Assembly (NCBI GenBank): GCA_964418425.1
Contig: CAYQLT010000018.1
Location: 1-56,656 of the forward strand
Direction: 5' to 3'
Source of the DNA: CAYQLT01 sp964418425
Lineage (GTDB): Bacteria; Bacillota; Limnochordia; Limnochordales; Geochordaceae
Length of the DNA: 56,656 nt
This document shows positions 29,762-38,528 of this stretch, in pieces. The translations under genes and the position numbers were made by a program. The notes beneath the pieces are model-generated. The model was given only the letters and a program-made list of their open reading frames with translations. It did not search any database and had not been told where the DNA came from. Each line of letters starts with the position of its first letter. Position 1 is the first letter of the stretch.

Positions 29762-30514
29762 TCAGCGGGATCCGATCCAGCGCTCGTAGATGACGTCATA
29801 GGTTCCGTCCGCCTTGATCTCCGCCAGAGCCCGGTTGATGGCCCGAAGCAGCTGCGGGCGACCCTTGCGTATGGCGATACCGTAGTACTCGACGGTGAAG
29901 GGCTGCCCCACCACCTCGATGGCATCGGGGTGCTCCCGGGCAAACTCCACCGCCACCGGAAGGTCGATGACCGCCGCTGCGGCCGACCCCTGAATGACGG
30001 CCTGGACGGCCAGCGGCGTGGTCTCGTACTTGTCAATGCGGGCCACGCCCTCCACCTTTTCGGCCGCAAACTGGCCGGTGGTGTTGACCTGAACCGCCAC
30101 CACCTTGCCCTTCAGGTCCCCGGGCTCCCGGATGCTCCTCTCTCCCTTGCGGACCACGATCACCTGCCCGGCGGTGAAGTACGGATCCGAGAAGTCCACC
30201 ACCGCGGCCCGCTCATCCAGAATGGTCATGGCGGAGATGATGACGTCGTAGTGGCCGCTCACCAAGCCGGGGATGATCCCGTCCCAGCTCACGTTCTGAA
30301 TCTGCACCCGCACCCCGAGCCGCCGGCCGATCTCCCGGATCAGGTCCATGTCGAAACCCTTGAAGGTGTCCCCCTCCATGAACTCAAAGGGCGGGTAGGT
30401 GGCATCCGTCCCCACCCGCAGGGGATCCGGGATTCCCGCCGGCGCCATCGCCGCCGGCCCCGCCAGGGCCAGCACCAGCGCGGCCGCAACCCACACCATC
30501 GCCCCCTTGCGCAC
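29762..30514 (-). CDS. Amino-acid ABC transporter substrate-binding protein
   Basis: 250 residues from GTG 30514, which has GGGAGGAGGGCG 8 nt upstream. Signal peptide (MVWVAAALVLALAGPAAMA region) without a lipobox Cys. SBP_bac_3 features: LRVGTDATYPPFEFMEG, FKGFDMDLIREIGRRLGV, SGHYDVIISAMTILDERAAVVDFSDPY-type hinge block, VQVNTTGQFAAEK, and a C-terminal DGTYDVIYERWIG. Binds a polar amino acid; the specificity cannot be read from the sequence. Pairs with the permease downstream. Confidence 0.92.
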   Translation of the reverse strand: MRKGAMVWVAAALVLALAGPAAMAPAGIPDPLRVGTDATYPPFEFMEGDTFKGFDMDLIREIGRRLGVRVQIQNVSWDGIIPGLVSGHYDVIISAMTILDERAAVVDFSDPYFTAGQVIVVRKGERSIREPGDLKGKVVAVQVNTTGQFAAEKVEGVARIDKYETTPLAVQAVIQGSAAAAVIDLPVAVEFAREHPDAIEVVGQPFTVEYYGIAIRKGRPQLLRAINRALAEIKADGTYDVIYERWIGSR

Positions 30515-30857
30515 GCTAAGACGCCCTCCTCCCGTCTCCAATATGAAGCGGGCTGCCGACCGGGCTGACCTGGCCTTTGCCCCCACACCCGCCTGCCGGA
30601 AGGCTTCCCCGCAGCCCCCGCCTGGCTGCGGTTCACCTCCTCTCCGGCTGGCCCCCAACGGGTCCGCCGGGCAGGACTTACGCTAAGCCGCGCCATGATC
30701 GGCGGGCGGCACCGGGAGCGGCCCCGGCCGGTCAGCGCCGGCTCGCAGGCCGGGCCGCCGCCCGCCTTACGTGGGTCGCTTCGCCCGCGGCTGGCATCGA
30801 CTTTCAGCCACAGACCCCGAGCCGGCAGCCCCAACGTGTGCCACCTGTCTGTCCCGG
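30515..30857. other. Intergenic stretch between two transport operons
   Basis: 343 nt between the peptide-binding-protein stop and the amino-acid-binding-protein start. It contains a perfect 8-bp-stem hairpin (30609-30631) and a ribosome-binding-site-like AGGAGGTGA with no plausible reading frame behind it. No promoter of good score seen. Confidence 0.4.
30609..30631 (-). terminator. Hairpin between transport operons, possible terminator or processing site
   Basis: CCGCAGCC, 7-nt loop, GGCTGCGG: a perfect 8-bp GC-rich stem in the minus-strand transcript after the peptide ABC operon. It lacks a U-run, so Rho-independent termination is uncertain. Confidence 0.35.
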
Positions 30858-32423
30858 TCACTCCTTATACAGAAGCCACGTGCGCAGGTTCATGGAGGGA
30901 TCCAGCACAACCCCGCCGACCCCTCGCCGCACGATGGCCAGGTGCTGCAAGAAGTTCTGCCACAACGGCACCAGGATGGCGCTCTCCGCCAGCTTGCGCT
31001 GCGCCTGCACGTACAGGGCGGTTCGCTGCGCCGGATCCGAGACGGCCTTGGCCCGGCCCAGCAGGTCCTGGAACTCCTGGTAATAGCGCCGGTCCGCCTC
31101 GCCCGTAGCCTTATCCAGGTGGGTGCCCAGCGAGCCGGGCGCCTCCGTCAGCCACGGCGCCAGGAAGTTGTCCGGGTCGATGAAGTCCGGATACCAGCCC
31201 AGCAAGAACAGTCCCAAAGCGCCCTCGCTGAAACGGGTGGTGTACGTCCCCCACTCCAGGGACTGCACGTCCACCCGCACCACACCGGTCTCCTCGATGC
31301 TGTCCTTGAGAACCGCCGCCACATCCGCCTCGGTGGAGCCGTAGTGGGTGGGCGTGTACCACAGGGTGATGGATAGGGGATTGGCCTCGCTGTACCCGAG
31401 GCCCTTCAGGATCCGGGCAGCCTCGGCGACGTTGCGCTTCGGGAAGACGTCCTCGTGGCTCCACAGCCCCTGAGGCACCATGCTGTAAAGGGGCCGGTTG
31501 AGGCCGGCGAAGACGTCGTTGACCAGGCGGTCCCGATCCACCGCCAGCGCCAGAGCCCGCCGTACGGCCGGATCGTCAAAGGGCTTTTGGGTCACGTTGA
31601 ACACCAGGTAGCGCACCGACAGGCTGCCTTCGCCCCGGATGACGGTGAACCGGGGGTCCTTCTCCAGGCTGAGGATATCGTCGGGATTGAAGGTGCGGAA
31701 CCCCATGTCGATCTGGCCCGCCTCCAGCGCCGAGCGCAGGGCGGCGGCGTCCGGATACATCACCTCGATGATGCGGGCCGTCTTGGGCTTCGGCCCCCAG
31801 TAGTTGGGGTAGGCCTCCAGCACCACCCGCTCGTCGGGGTCATAGCGGACCAGCCGGTAGGGGCCCGTCCCGGCGTACTGGCCGTTGACGAACCGGTCTG
31901 CCGGCATGGAGCGGGGGCTGAAGACCATGGCCGGCGCGATGGGGTCGGCCAGCCGGGACAGGAAGGTGGCATCGCTCTCCTTGAGAGTGAAGCGAACCGT
32001 ATAGTCGTCCAGCACCTCAATGCGGTCGATGCCCTTGATGAGACCCACGCCGCCTTCGGGCCCGTCCAGGCGAAGAGCCCGCTCGAAGCTCCACTTGACG
32101 GCCTGCGCGGTCAGCGGCTCCCCGTCGGTGAACGTCACGCCCTTGCGCAGATAAAACGTGTACACCCGGGCGTCGGGAGAGATCTCCCACCGCTCGGCCA
32201 ACGACGGTACGAGCTCACTGGTGCCGGGCTTGATGGTGACCAACGTCTCGGTGGTCTGCTGCAGCACGTGCCAGGTGAAGTAGTCGTAGGAGTTGGCCGG
32301 CTCCAGCTGGGTGATCCGGTCCGTGGTGCCGATGATCAGGGTGGAACGCTGAGCTAGCACGCCACCGGCCAGGGTCGCGACCAGCAGGCCCAGCGCCACG
32401 CCCATCCCCAAAAGGCGCCTCAC
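30858..32423 (-). CDS. Peptide/dipeptide ABC transporter substrate-binding protein
   Basis: 521 residues from GTG 32423, with GGGGGGAGG 6 nt upstream. Signal peptide to about residue 25 (ALGLLVATLAGGVLAQ). SBP_bac_5 (DppA/OppA) family pattern: PSLAERWEISPDARVYTFYLRKG, FTDGEPLTAQAVKWSFERAL, GTGPYRLVRYDPDERVVLEAY, NVTQKPFDDPAVRRALALAVD. Located after the dppB- and dppC-like permeases in the same direction; a binding-protein-last order is less common than first. Confidence 0.93.
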   Translation of the reverse strand: MRRLLGMGVALGLLVATLAGGVLAQRSTLIIGTTDRITQLEPANSYDYFTWHVLQQTTETLVTIKPGTSELVPSLAERWEISPDARVYTFYLRKGVTFTDGEPLTAQAVKWSFERALRLDGPEGGVGLIKGIDRIEVLDDYTVRFTLKESDATFLSRLADPIAPAMVFSPRSMPADRFVNGQYAGTGPYRLVRYDPDERVVLEAYPNYWGPKPKTARIIEVMYPDAAALRSALEAGQIDMGFRTFNPDDILSLEKDPRFTVIRGEGSLSVRYLVFNVTQKPFDDPAVRRALALAVDRDRLVNDVFAGLNRPLYSMVPQGLWSHEDVFPKRNVAEAARILKGLGYSEANPLSITLWYTPTHYGSTEADVAAVLKDSIEETGVVRVDVQSLEWGTYTTRFSEGALGLFLLGWYPDFIDPDNFLAPWLTEAPGSLGTHLDKATGEADRRYYQEFQDLLGRAKAVSDPAQRTALYVQAQRKLAESAILVPLWQNFLQHLAIVRRGVGGVVLDPSMNLRTWLLYKE

Positions 32424-32531
32424 CGTCTGCCTCCCCCCTCGTGACGAGCTCCTCAAAGCCCGACCTCCCAGCCCAACCATTTCCTTGCCCGAGCCCCGGT
32501 TCCTGCCACAGGGGCCTGCCCCTGCGGCTGG

Positions 32532-33428
32532 CTATTCCCGGATGCGGCGCCGGCGCGGATCCAGCAGGTCGTTCACCCCCTCTCCCACCATCCCGAACCC
32601 CAGGGCGGTCAGCACGATGGCCAGTCCGGGAAAGGTCACCAGCCACCAGTATCCCGACTGCAGGAAGCGTTGCCCGTTTTGGATATCGAAGCCCCAGTCG
32701 GGTGTGGGCGGCGGCAGGCCGAAGCCCAGGAAAGCCAGGGCCGCCTCCGTCAGGATCGCGTCGGCCACCGTGAACGAGGTGACCGCCAGAAGCGGCGCCC
32801 ACGTGAGGGGCACCACGTGAAGCGCCAGCACCCGCGGCCATGACGCCCCCAGGGCCCGGGCGGCCTCGACGTGATCCAGCTCGCGCACCTGCAGCGTCTG
32901 GCTTCGGGCCAGGCGAAAGTAGGTGGGGATATAGACCAACCCGATGGCCACGATCATGTTGGTGATGCCGGGCCCCAGCATCGCCGCCACCACGATGGCC
33001 AAAAGCAGCGCTGGAAACGAGTACATCGCGTCCATGACCAACGACAGGAACCGGTCCGCCGCCCCTCCCCAAAACCCCGACACCCAGCCCAGAAACGAAC
33101 CCGCGGTCAGGGAGAGGGTTGTAGCCACCGCGGCCACGGTCAGGGGCACCCGCCCCCCGTGAAGCACCCGGCTGAGGACGTCCCGCCGCACGTGGTCCGT
33201 GCCGAACGGGTGGCCCGGGCCAGGAGGCTCCAGCCGTTCGCCGGTTCGCTCCACCGGGGAGTGAGGGGTCAGGTAAGGGGCCAGGGCGGTGGCACCCACC
33301 AGGATGGCCACCGTGACAAGCCCGGCAACCAGAAGGTAATGGCGCCGTACCTCCCCCAGCCCCAGGGCGGCCAGCCCCCATTGCACGAAGGAAACCGCCT
33401 CACTCCTGCTGCCCGCCGCCATGCGCAT
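32532..33428 (-). CDS. DppC-type ABC transporter permease
   Basis: 298 residues. Inner-membrane subunit of a peptide/nickel-type importer. N-terminal membrane segment LLVAGLVTVAILVGATAL, then the DppC-typical GTDHVRRDVLSRVLHGGRV, and the docking loop EAARALGASWPRVLALHVVP. Ends with DLLDPRRRRIRE. No ATPases (DppD/DppF) follow or precede it within the window. Confidence 0.93.
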   Translation of the reverse strand: MRMAAGSRSEAVSFVQWGLAALGLGEVRRHYLLVAGLVTVAILVGATALAPYLTPHSPVERTGERLEPPGPGHPFGTDHVRRDVLSRVLHGGRVPLTVAAVATTLSLTAGSFLGWVSGFWGGAADRFLSLVMDAMYSFPALLLAIVVAAMLGPGITNMIVAIGLVYIPTYFRLARSQTLQVRELDHVEAARALGASWPRVLALHVVPLTWAPLLAVTSFTVADAILTEAALAFLGFGLPPPTPDWGFDIQNGQRFLQSGYWWLVTFPGLAIVLTALGFGMVGEGVNDLLDPRRRRIRE

Positions 33429-33569
33429 CCCCCCGGCGGCGCAGCCGGGCCACCGTCAGGCCCGCCGCCCGGGGCCGAAACCGACCTCCCTCTCTCGCAA
33501 GCTTCCGTCCGACCGCCACCCGGAAACGATCCCCGGGATCGATCGCTCAAAAGCCAGCCCTGGGATCGC

Positions 33570-34580
33570 TCAAAACCGAACCCTTGGATCGATGAGCGGG
33601 TACGTCAGGTCCACCAGCAGGTTCACCGTGGAGATGAACAGGGCGATTCCCACCACGCTTCCCTGCACCGCGGGATAATCCCGGTAGTCGATGCTGGTTA
33701 GCAGGTAGCGCCCGATCCCGGGCCAGGAGTAGACCGTCTCGGTGAGCACCGCGCCCGCCAGAAGCAGGGCGAACTGCAGGCCGATGACGGTCACGATGGG
33801 GATCAGCGCGTTGCGCAGGGCATGCCTGCCGATGACCCTGGGTTCCGGCACGCCCTTGGCCCGGGCAGTCCGCACGTAGTCCGAGGCGAGCACGTCCAAC
33901 AGCCGGGTGCGGCTCAGCCGGCCCACCACCCCCGACAGCACCAGCCCCAGGGTCAGGGCCGGCAGCGCCAGGTGGTGAAGGACGCCCCGCAAGGTGGACC
34001 AGTCCCGTTGCAACACGGCGTCCAGAACGTAAAACCCCGTGATTTGCTCAAAGAAGGCAGCCGTGACAGGATCCAGCCGGCCTCCCACCGGAAACCAGCC
34101 CAGCCGCACCGCGAACACCATCTGCAACATCAGTCCCAGCCAGAAGATGGGCATCGCAAACAGGCCCACGTTGGCCAGGCGCATCGCGTGATCGGCCGGC
34201 CGATCCGCGCGGGTGGCCGCCAGGATGCCGCTCAAAAGCCCCAACACCGACGCGACCGCCATTGCGCTCACCGCCAGCTCCAGTGTGGCCGGGAAGCGCT
34301 CCACCAGCTCCTGGACCACCGGGCGGCGGGTGCGCAGCGACTCACCAAAGTCGCCCCGCACAATCTGTCCCAGGTACTCCAGGTACTGCACCGGCAGGGG
34401 CCGGTCAAACCCCAGGCGCTGCCTGTACTCGGCGATGCGCTCCGGCGGCACGTTTCGCCCTCCCAGGATCACCAGCACCGGGTCGCCCGGCATGATGCGC
34501 AGGACGACGAAGATCACCGTCACCAGGATCCAGACGATGGGCACCGTCAACAGCAGGCGTGCCGCCGCGTACCGCGCCAC
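33570..34580 (-). CDS. DppB-type ABC transporter permease
   Basis: 336 residues from GTG 34580 (AAGAGGAGAGAG upstream). Six membrane segments; family signatures ARLLLTVPIVWILVTVIFVV, RIMPGDP, LGQIVRGDFGESLRTRRPV, docking loop ARAKGVPEPRVIGRHALRNAL and VYSWPGIGRYLLTS. First gene of the dppBC-A set; 64 nt after osmC, with which it might share a transcript. Confidence 0.94.
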   Translation of the reverse strand: MARYAAARLLLTVPIVWILVTVIFVVLRIMPGDPVLVILGGRNVPPERIAEYRQRLGFDRPLPVQYLEYLGQIVRGDFGESLRTRRPVVQELVERFPATLELAVSAMAVASVLGLLSGILAATRADRPADHAMRLANVGLFAMPIFWLGLMLQMVFAVRLGWFPVGGRLDPVTAAFFEQITGFYVLDAVLQRDWSTLRGVLHHLALPALTLGLVLSGVVGRLSRTRLLDVLASDYVRTARAKGVPEPRVIGRHALRNALIPIVTVIGLQFALLLAGAVLTETVYSWPGIGRYLLTSIDYRDYPAVQGSVVGIALFISTVNLLVDLTYPLIDPRVRF

Positions 34581-34644
34581 GACGGTTCTCTCTCCTCTTA
34601 TGCTGACGGATGGCCCTTCCCGGGTGGAGCTGGCGGACGGCCCT

Positions 34645-35139
34645 TCACGGGCCGCTCCCGCCGGCCCCGTGGCGAGGGCTTGCGCCTGCGGCCGGCTCCG
34701 CCGGCAGGCGACCGTTGTCCACGATCCGAACCGTGTAGCTCAACTCGGCTCCGCCACGGAGGGTCGCTGCCACCGAGCAGTACTTCTCAAAGGACAACCG
34801 GGCCGCATCCTCTACCGCCTTGGGAGGGATGTCCCTGCCCTGCACCACGTACTCCAGCTGGATGGCGGTGTACCGGCGGGGATGCTCGGGGGCCCGCTCC
34901 CCCTGGATGCGCACCTCGACCCCGTCAAACGCCACCCGCTTCTTGCGCAGGATGCTCACCACGTCCATGCCCGTGCAGCCGCCCAGGGCCATCAGCAGTA
35001 CCTCCATGGGCCCCGGGGCCCGCTGGGGTTCGTCGCTGCCGGGCTCATGCCCCTCCATCACCAGCAAGTGATTGGAAGGGCCCCGAGCCAGGAACGTCAT
35101 CCCGCCCGCGTGCCGCACCACGACCTCCACCGTTGCCAC
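34645..35139 (-). CDS. OsmC family peroxiredoxin-like protein
   Basis: 164 residues from GTG 35139, preceded by GGGGGGAG. OsmC/Ohr-fold thiol protein; both conserved redox Cys are present, in ALGGCTGMDVVSIL and FEKYCSVAATL. These proteins reduce organic hydroperoxides in the cytoplasm. The sequence is nearer the YhfA-like OsmC branch than Ohr (my judgement). The final ~20 residues are Pro/Gly-rich. Divergent from the pseudouridine synthase gene. Confidence 0.88.
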   Translation of the reverse strand: MATVEVVVRHAGGMTFLARGPSNHLLVMEGHEPGSDEPQRAPGPMEVLLMALGGCTGMDVVSILRKKRVAFDGVEVRIQGERAPEHPRRYTAIQLEYVVQGRDIPPKAVEDAARLSFEKYCSVAATLRGGAELSYTVRIVDNGRLPAEPAAGASPRHGAGGSGP

Positions 35140-35343
35140 CGATCTCCCCCCACCCGGCCCGGGTGTACGATCCTGAGACCCGGGCACCCTTCTCAGGTTC
35201 GGCCTCCGGCCCCGTGCCGGCCCCTGGGCAAGCGGCCGGATCCGGAGGAGAATCTACCACAGAAGCGCCCGGGCCAACACAAACAAAGGCCGCAGCGCAC
35301 CGGATTCGCCATGGACGCCGCAGGCCCAATTGGGAGCCAAGCC

Positions 35344-36270
35344 ATGGAAGTCTTCCTGGAGTGGGTGGTCACGCCGCAGCAGGCCGGCATGACGGCCGGC
35401 CACCTGGCCCGCCGCCAGTACCACCTCTCGTCCACCCTGTACCGGCGCCTCAAGGCGCGGGGCGGCCTGTGGCTCAACGGGCGGCCCGTACCCGCCTATA
35501 GGCCCGTGGCCGCCGGCGACCGCCTGCAGCTCGCGCTTCCGGCCGACCCGCCGGCCGTCCCGCAGCCGCTTCCCCTGAAGGTGATCTTCGAGGATGCGCA
35601 CCTGCTGGTGGTTCACAAGCCGGCCGGCATGGTCATGCATCCGGCCCGGGGCCACCCCGCGGGCACCCTGGTGAACGCCGTCGTCCACCACCGGCTCGCC
35701 CGAGGGGAGCCTCCGTGGGTGCACCCGGTGCACCGGCTGGACAAGGACGTGTCGGGGCTTGTGCTGATCGCCAAGAACCCGTACGTGCACGAACACCTCC
35801 TGCGCAGGCGGAGCTTCGGCCGAAGCTACGTCGCCGTCGTGCACGGCCACGTGAAGCCCTCGGGCGGGGTGGTGGACGCGCCCATCCTGGATCCGCCCGC
35901 ACCCGCTACCTCCTCCACCGGTGGCGGCGACCCCGGCCTTTCGGGCCTGCCGCTCCCCTCTCCGGCGCGGCTCGCCTCTCCGCTCGGCCGACCTGCGACC
36001 ACCCGCTTTCGGGTGGTCCGGCGCACCTACCACCTGGGCCACCCGGTCACGGTGCTGCTGCTGCGCCTGCAAAGCGGCCGAACCCACCAGATACGGCTTC
36101 ACATGGCCCTCATCGGCCATCCGGTCTGGGGGGATCCCGTCTACGGTGGCGACCCCGCCGGGCAGGCCGGTCAGGGACTCCTTCTGCACGCGGCCCGGCT
36201 GTGGTTGGCACACCCCGTCACCGGTCAGCGACTGGTCTTTCGTAGCCGGCCGGGGTTTCTGGGGCCTTAG
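35344..36270 (+). CDS. RluA/RluD family pseudouridine synthase
   Basis: 308 residues from ATG 35344 with GGGAG 8 nt ahead (ATG 35311 is an alternative). An S4-like N-terminal domain (~10-75, RQYHLSSTLYRRLKARGGLWLNG) precedes the catalytic domain: LLVVHKPAGMVMHPARGH, HRLDKDVSGLVLIAKN with the catalytic Asp, SGRTHQIRLHMALIGHPVWGD and LLLHAARLWLAHPVTG. Modifies uridines in 23S rRNA in the RluD subgroup; the exact site is not predictable. An insert of ~35 Pro/Gly/Ser-rich residues (about 180-215) is unusual. Confidence 0.92.
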   Translation: MEVFLEWVVTPQQAGMTAGHLARRQYHLSSTLYRRLKARGGLWLNGRPVPAYRPVAAGDRLQLALPADPPAVPQPLPLKVIFEDAHLLVVHKPAGMVMHPARGHPAGTLVNAVVHHRLARGEPPWVHPVHRLDKDVSGLVLIAKNPYVHEHLLRRRSFGRSYVAVVHGHVKPSGGVVDAPILDPPAPATSSTGGGDPGLSGLPLPSPARLASPLGRPATTRFRVVRRTYHLGHPVTVLLLRLQSGRTHQIRLHMALIGHPVWGDPVYGGDPAGQAGQGLLLHAARLWLAHPVTGQRLVFRSRPGFLGP

Positions 36271-36324
36271 CCGCCCCCACGGCCCAGGCCACCGCCGCCG
36301 GCGTGGCCGGGTACGAACCTCAGC

Positions 36325-37731
36325 TCAAACGATCCGTTCCCGAATTCGAGCCGATGCGTAATCCATCAACCAGACCACCGCCACGATGAGCCACATCACG
36401 GTGGCGGCCTCGTTCCAACGCAGGAGGTTCGTGTACTGGAAGAGCATCTGCCCGATCCCGCCTCCCCCCACCAGGCCGATGATGGTGGACATGCGCACGT
36501 TGATGTCCCAGCGGTAGATGGTGAACGACAAAAACGCCGGGATCACCTGGGGCACCACCCCATACGCCACCGTCTGCACGCGGCTGGCGCCCGTCGCGGT
36601 GATGGCCTCCACGGGCCCCGGGTCGATCCCCTCGATGGCCTCCGAGTAGAGCTTGCCAAGCGCCGCCACCGAATGCATCCCCAGGGCCAGCACCCCGGCA
36701 AAAGGCCCCACCCGCACCCATACCACAAACACGATGCCCCAGATGAGCGGCTCGATGGACCGCACCACGTTGAGCACGCCCCGGGTCACCACATACAGAA
36801 GGGCGCTCACAGGATGACCCGACATCAGGTTGCGAGCTGCCAGAAAGCTCAGGGGGACGGCCAGGATGACCCCCAGCACGGTGGCCATGAGGGCCATGTA
36901 AATGGTTTCGATCATTGCGCCCACCGTGGGCATGAAGATGTCCGGATCGGGAGACAGAAGCGCCCGCCAGATGTGGCGGGTTCGGGCGGCGCGGCTGGCC
37001 AGCCGGCCCAGGTCCACGTCCGTTACCACCCAACCCGTCACCAGGGTGACGCCCACCGCCACGGCGGCCGCCCAGCCCCACGACGTGGCATACCAGGGCG
37101 CGCGCCGACCCGGTGTCCCCAGCCCTCTCCACCGTCCGGCCACCCGATCCGGCCAGGCCTGGCCCTCCTCTCGCCAAAGCCCCCGGTACCCTGCCGCCGC
37201 CGCCACCATCCCCCCGGCCCAGGCGAGCCCCAAAACGGCCAACAGTGAAGGGCCGCCATCCTGCGCGCCCGCCCCGGCCCAGGAGGCCCACCCCGCCGCC
37301 TCAAAGCCACCCCATCGGGCGGCGACCCCGCCGGACAGCAGAGCCAGCCCGAACGGCGCACCGCCCGTCACCTGCCAGGCCAAGAACCGCCGCAGCCGGC
37401 TGGCAACGGGCCCCCGGTGCACCTCGATGCCCGCCAGGCGCATGCCCAGCGACACGTCAAGGCTACGCCACAGCCCCGCCGCCTCCCCCGCCACCAGCGG
37501 CAGCACCCACCACAACCAGGTGGGGTAGCTGACCGGCTCGAACGTGCGGCGCTCCACCACCGCTCCCGCCAGGAAGAGCGTCGCAGCCGCCGTGTACGCC
37601 AGGATCGCCCAATCGACCCCGAAAGACGAAAGGCGGGCCCGAACGGCATGCAGGCCCGCGGGCCGCGCGCGTGCCCGAATCGAAAGCCCACCGGCGGGTT
37701 CGGCGGAGGGTTCGGGAAACGGGCGGCCCAC
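36325..37731 (-). CDS. phnE: Phosphonate-type ABC permease (PhnE) with N-terminal RDD-like domain
   Basis: 468 residues from GTG 37731, sharing one base with the phnC stop. The C-terminal ~260 residues are PhnE: ETIYMALMATVLGVILAVPLS, FLAARNL, RSIEPLIWGIVFVVWV, docking loop EAITATGASRVQTVAYGVVPQ, and GLVGGGGIGQML. The N-terminal ~190 residues have a different character: DWAILAYTAAATLFLAGAV, then SLDVSLGMRLAGIEVHRGPV followed by SRLRRFLAWQVTGG, which resembles an RDD domain (Arg and Asp in a membrane-embedded unit). Usual PhnE is ~260-300 residues, so this is a fusion. No C-P lyase genes nearby; the substrate may be phosphonate, phosphite or phosphate ester. Confidence 0.85.
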   Translation of the reverse strand: MGRPFPEPSAEPAGGLSIRARARPAGLHAVRARLSSFGVDWAILAYTAAATLFLAGAVVERRTFEPVSYPTWLWWVLPLVAGEAAGLWRSLDVSLGMRLAGIEVHRGPVASRLRRFLAWQVTGGAPFGLALLSGGVAARWGGFEAAGWASWAGAGAQDGGPSLLAVLGLAWAGGMVAAAAGYRGLWREEGQAWPDRVAGRWRGLGTPGRRAPWYATSWGWAAAVAVGVTLVTGWVVTDVDLGRLASRAARTRHIWRALLSPDPDIFMPTVGAMIETIYMALMATVLGVILAVPLSFLAARNLMSGHPVSALLYVVTRGVLNVVRSIEPLIWGIVFVVWVRVGPFAGVLALGMHSVAALGKLYSEAIEGIDPGPVEAITATGASRVQTVAYGVVPQVIPAFLSFTIYRWDINVRMSTIIGLVGGGGIGQMLFQYTNLLRWNEAATVMWLIVAVVWLMDYASARIRERIV

Positions 37732-38504
37732 TAGCGTATCTCCACCTCCTGGGCCTCCTGGCCGTAGATGGCCTTGAAGCGCTCGTCGTCAATCCCGCCC
37801 GGAGGCCCATCGTACACCAGCCGCCCCGCCTTCAGGGCCAGGATGCGGGTTCCGTAACGGCGGGCCAGGCTCAGGAAGTGCAGGCTGCACAGGACGGTGA
37901 CCCCCTCCTGGCGGTTCATCTCCTCCACGTATTTGAGCACAGAATGGGAGGTGGCAGGATCCAGGCTGGCGACGGGCTCATCGGCCAAAAGCAGCAGCGG
38001 CTTTTGCATCAGCGCCCGGGCGATGGCCACCCGTTGCTGTTGACCGCCCGACAGGGTGTCGGCCCGCTGATCCGCCTTGTCGGCGATCCCCACCCGCTCG
38101 AGGTTGGCCATGGCCAGCTTGCGATCGCTTTCCGAAAACCGGTACGTGAGGCCGCCCCACGGCCCCAGGTATCCCAGGCGGCCCGCAAGCACGTTGGTCA
38201 TCACCGAGGCCCGGCGGACCAGGTTGAATTGCTGGAAGATCATACCAACCCGCCGCCGGATGCGGCGCAGCTGTTCAGGGGAGGCGGCCGTCACATCCTG
38301 GCCGTCGAACACGACCCGACCGGCGGTCGGCTTCACAAGCCCGTTGATGCAACGCAACAGGGTGGACTTCCCCGACCCCGACAGGCCCACGATGACCACA
38401 AATTCGCCGGGCTCAACGGTGAAACTGACGCCGTCGAGCGCCCTCACCGGGCCGGCAGGGCCGGGGAAGACCTTGACAAGGTCTCGCACCTCCAACAGCG
38501 GCAT
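37731..38504 (-). CDS. phnC: Phosphonate-type ABC transporter ATPase
   Basis: 257 residues. Walker A GLSGSGKSTLLRCING, Q-loop FQQFNLVRR, signature LSGGQQQRVAIARAL, Walker B LLLLADEPVASLDP, H-switch CSLHFLSL, the PhnC pattern. Couples ATP hydrolysis to transport through PhnE. Starts 24 nt after phnD and overlaps phnE by one base. Confidence 0.93.
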   Translation of the reverse strand: MPLLEVRDLVKVFPGPAGPVRALDGVSFTVEPGEFVVIVGLSGSGKSTLLRCINGLVKPTAGRVVFDGQDVTAASPEQLRRIRRRVGMIFQQFNLVRRASVMTNVLAGRLGYLGPWGGLTYRFSESDRKLAMANLERVGIADKADQRADTLSGGQQQRVAIARALMQKPLLLLADEPVASLDPATSHSVLKYVEEMNRQEGVTVLCSLHFLSLARRYGTRILALKAGRLVYDGPPGGIDDERFKAIYGQEAQEVEIR

Positions 38505-38528
38505 GGCAAGGTTGGCCTCGCCGCGTCC

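Noticed and set aside
30620..30660. Small gene behind AGGAGGTGA in the transport intergenic region
   Set aside because: The frame starting there reads only biased Gly/Arg/Pro sequence and runs into the real binding-protein gene in another frame.
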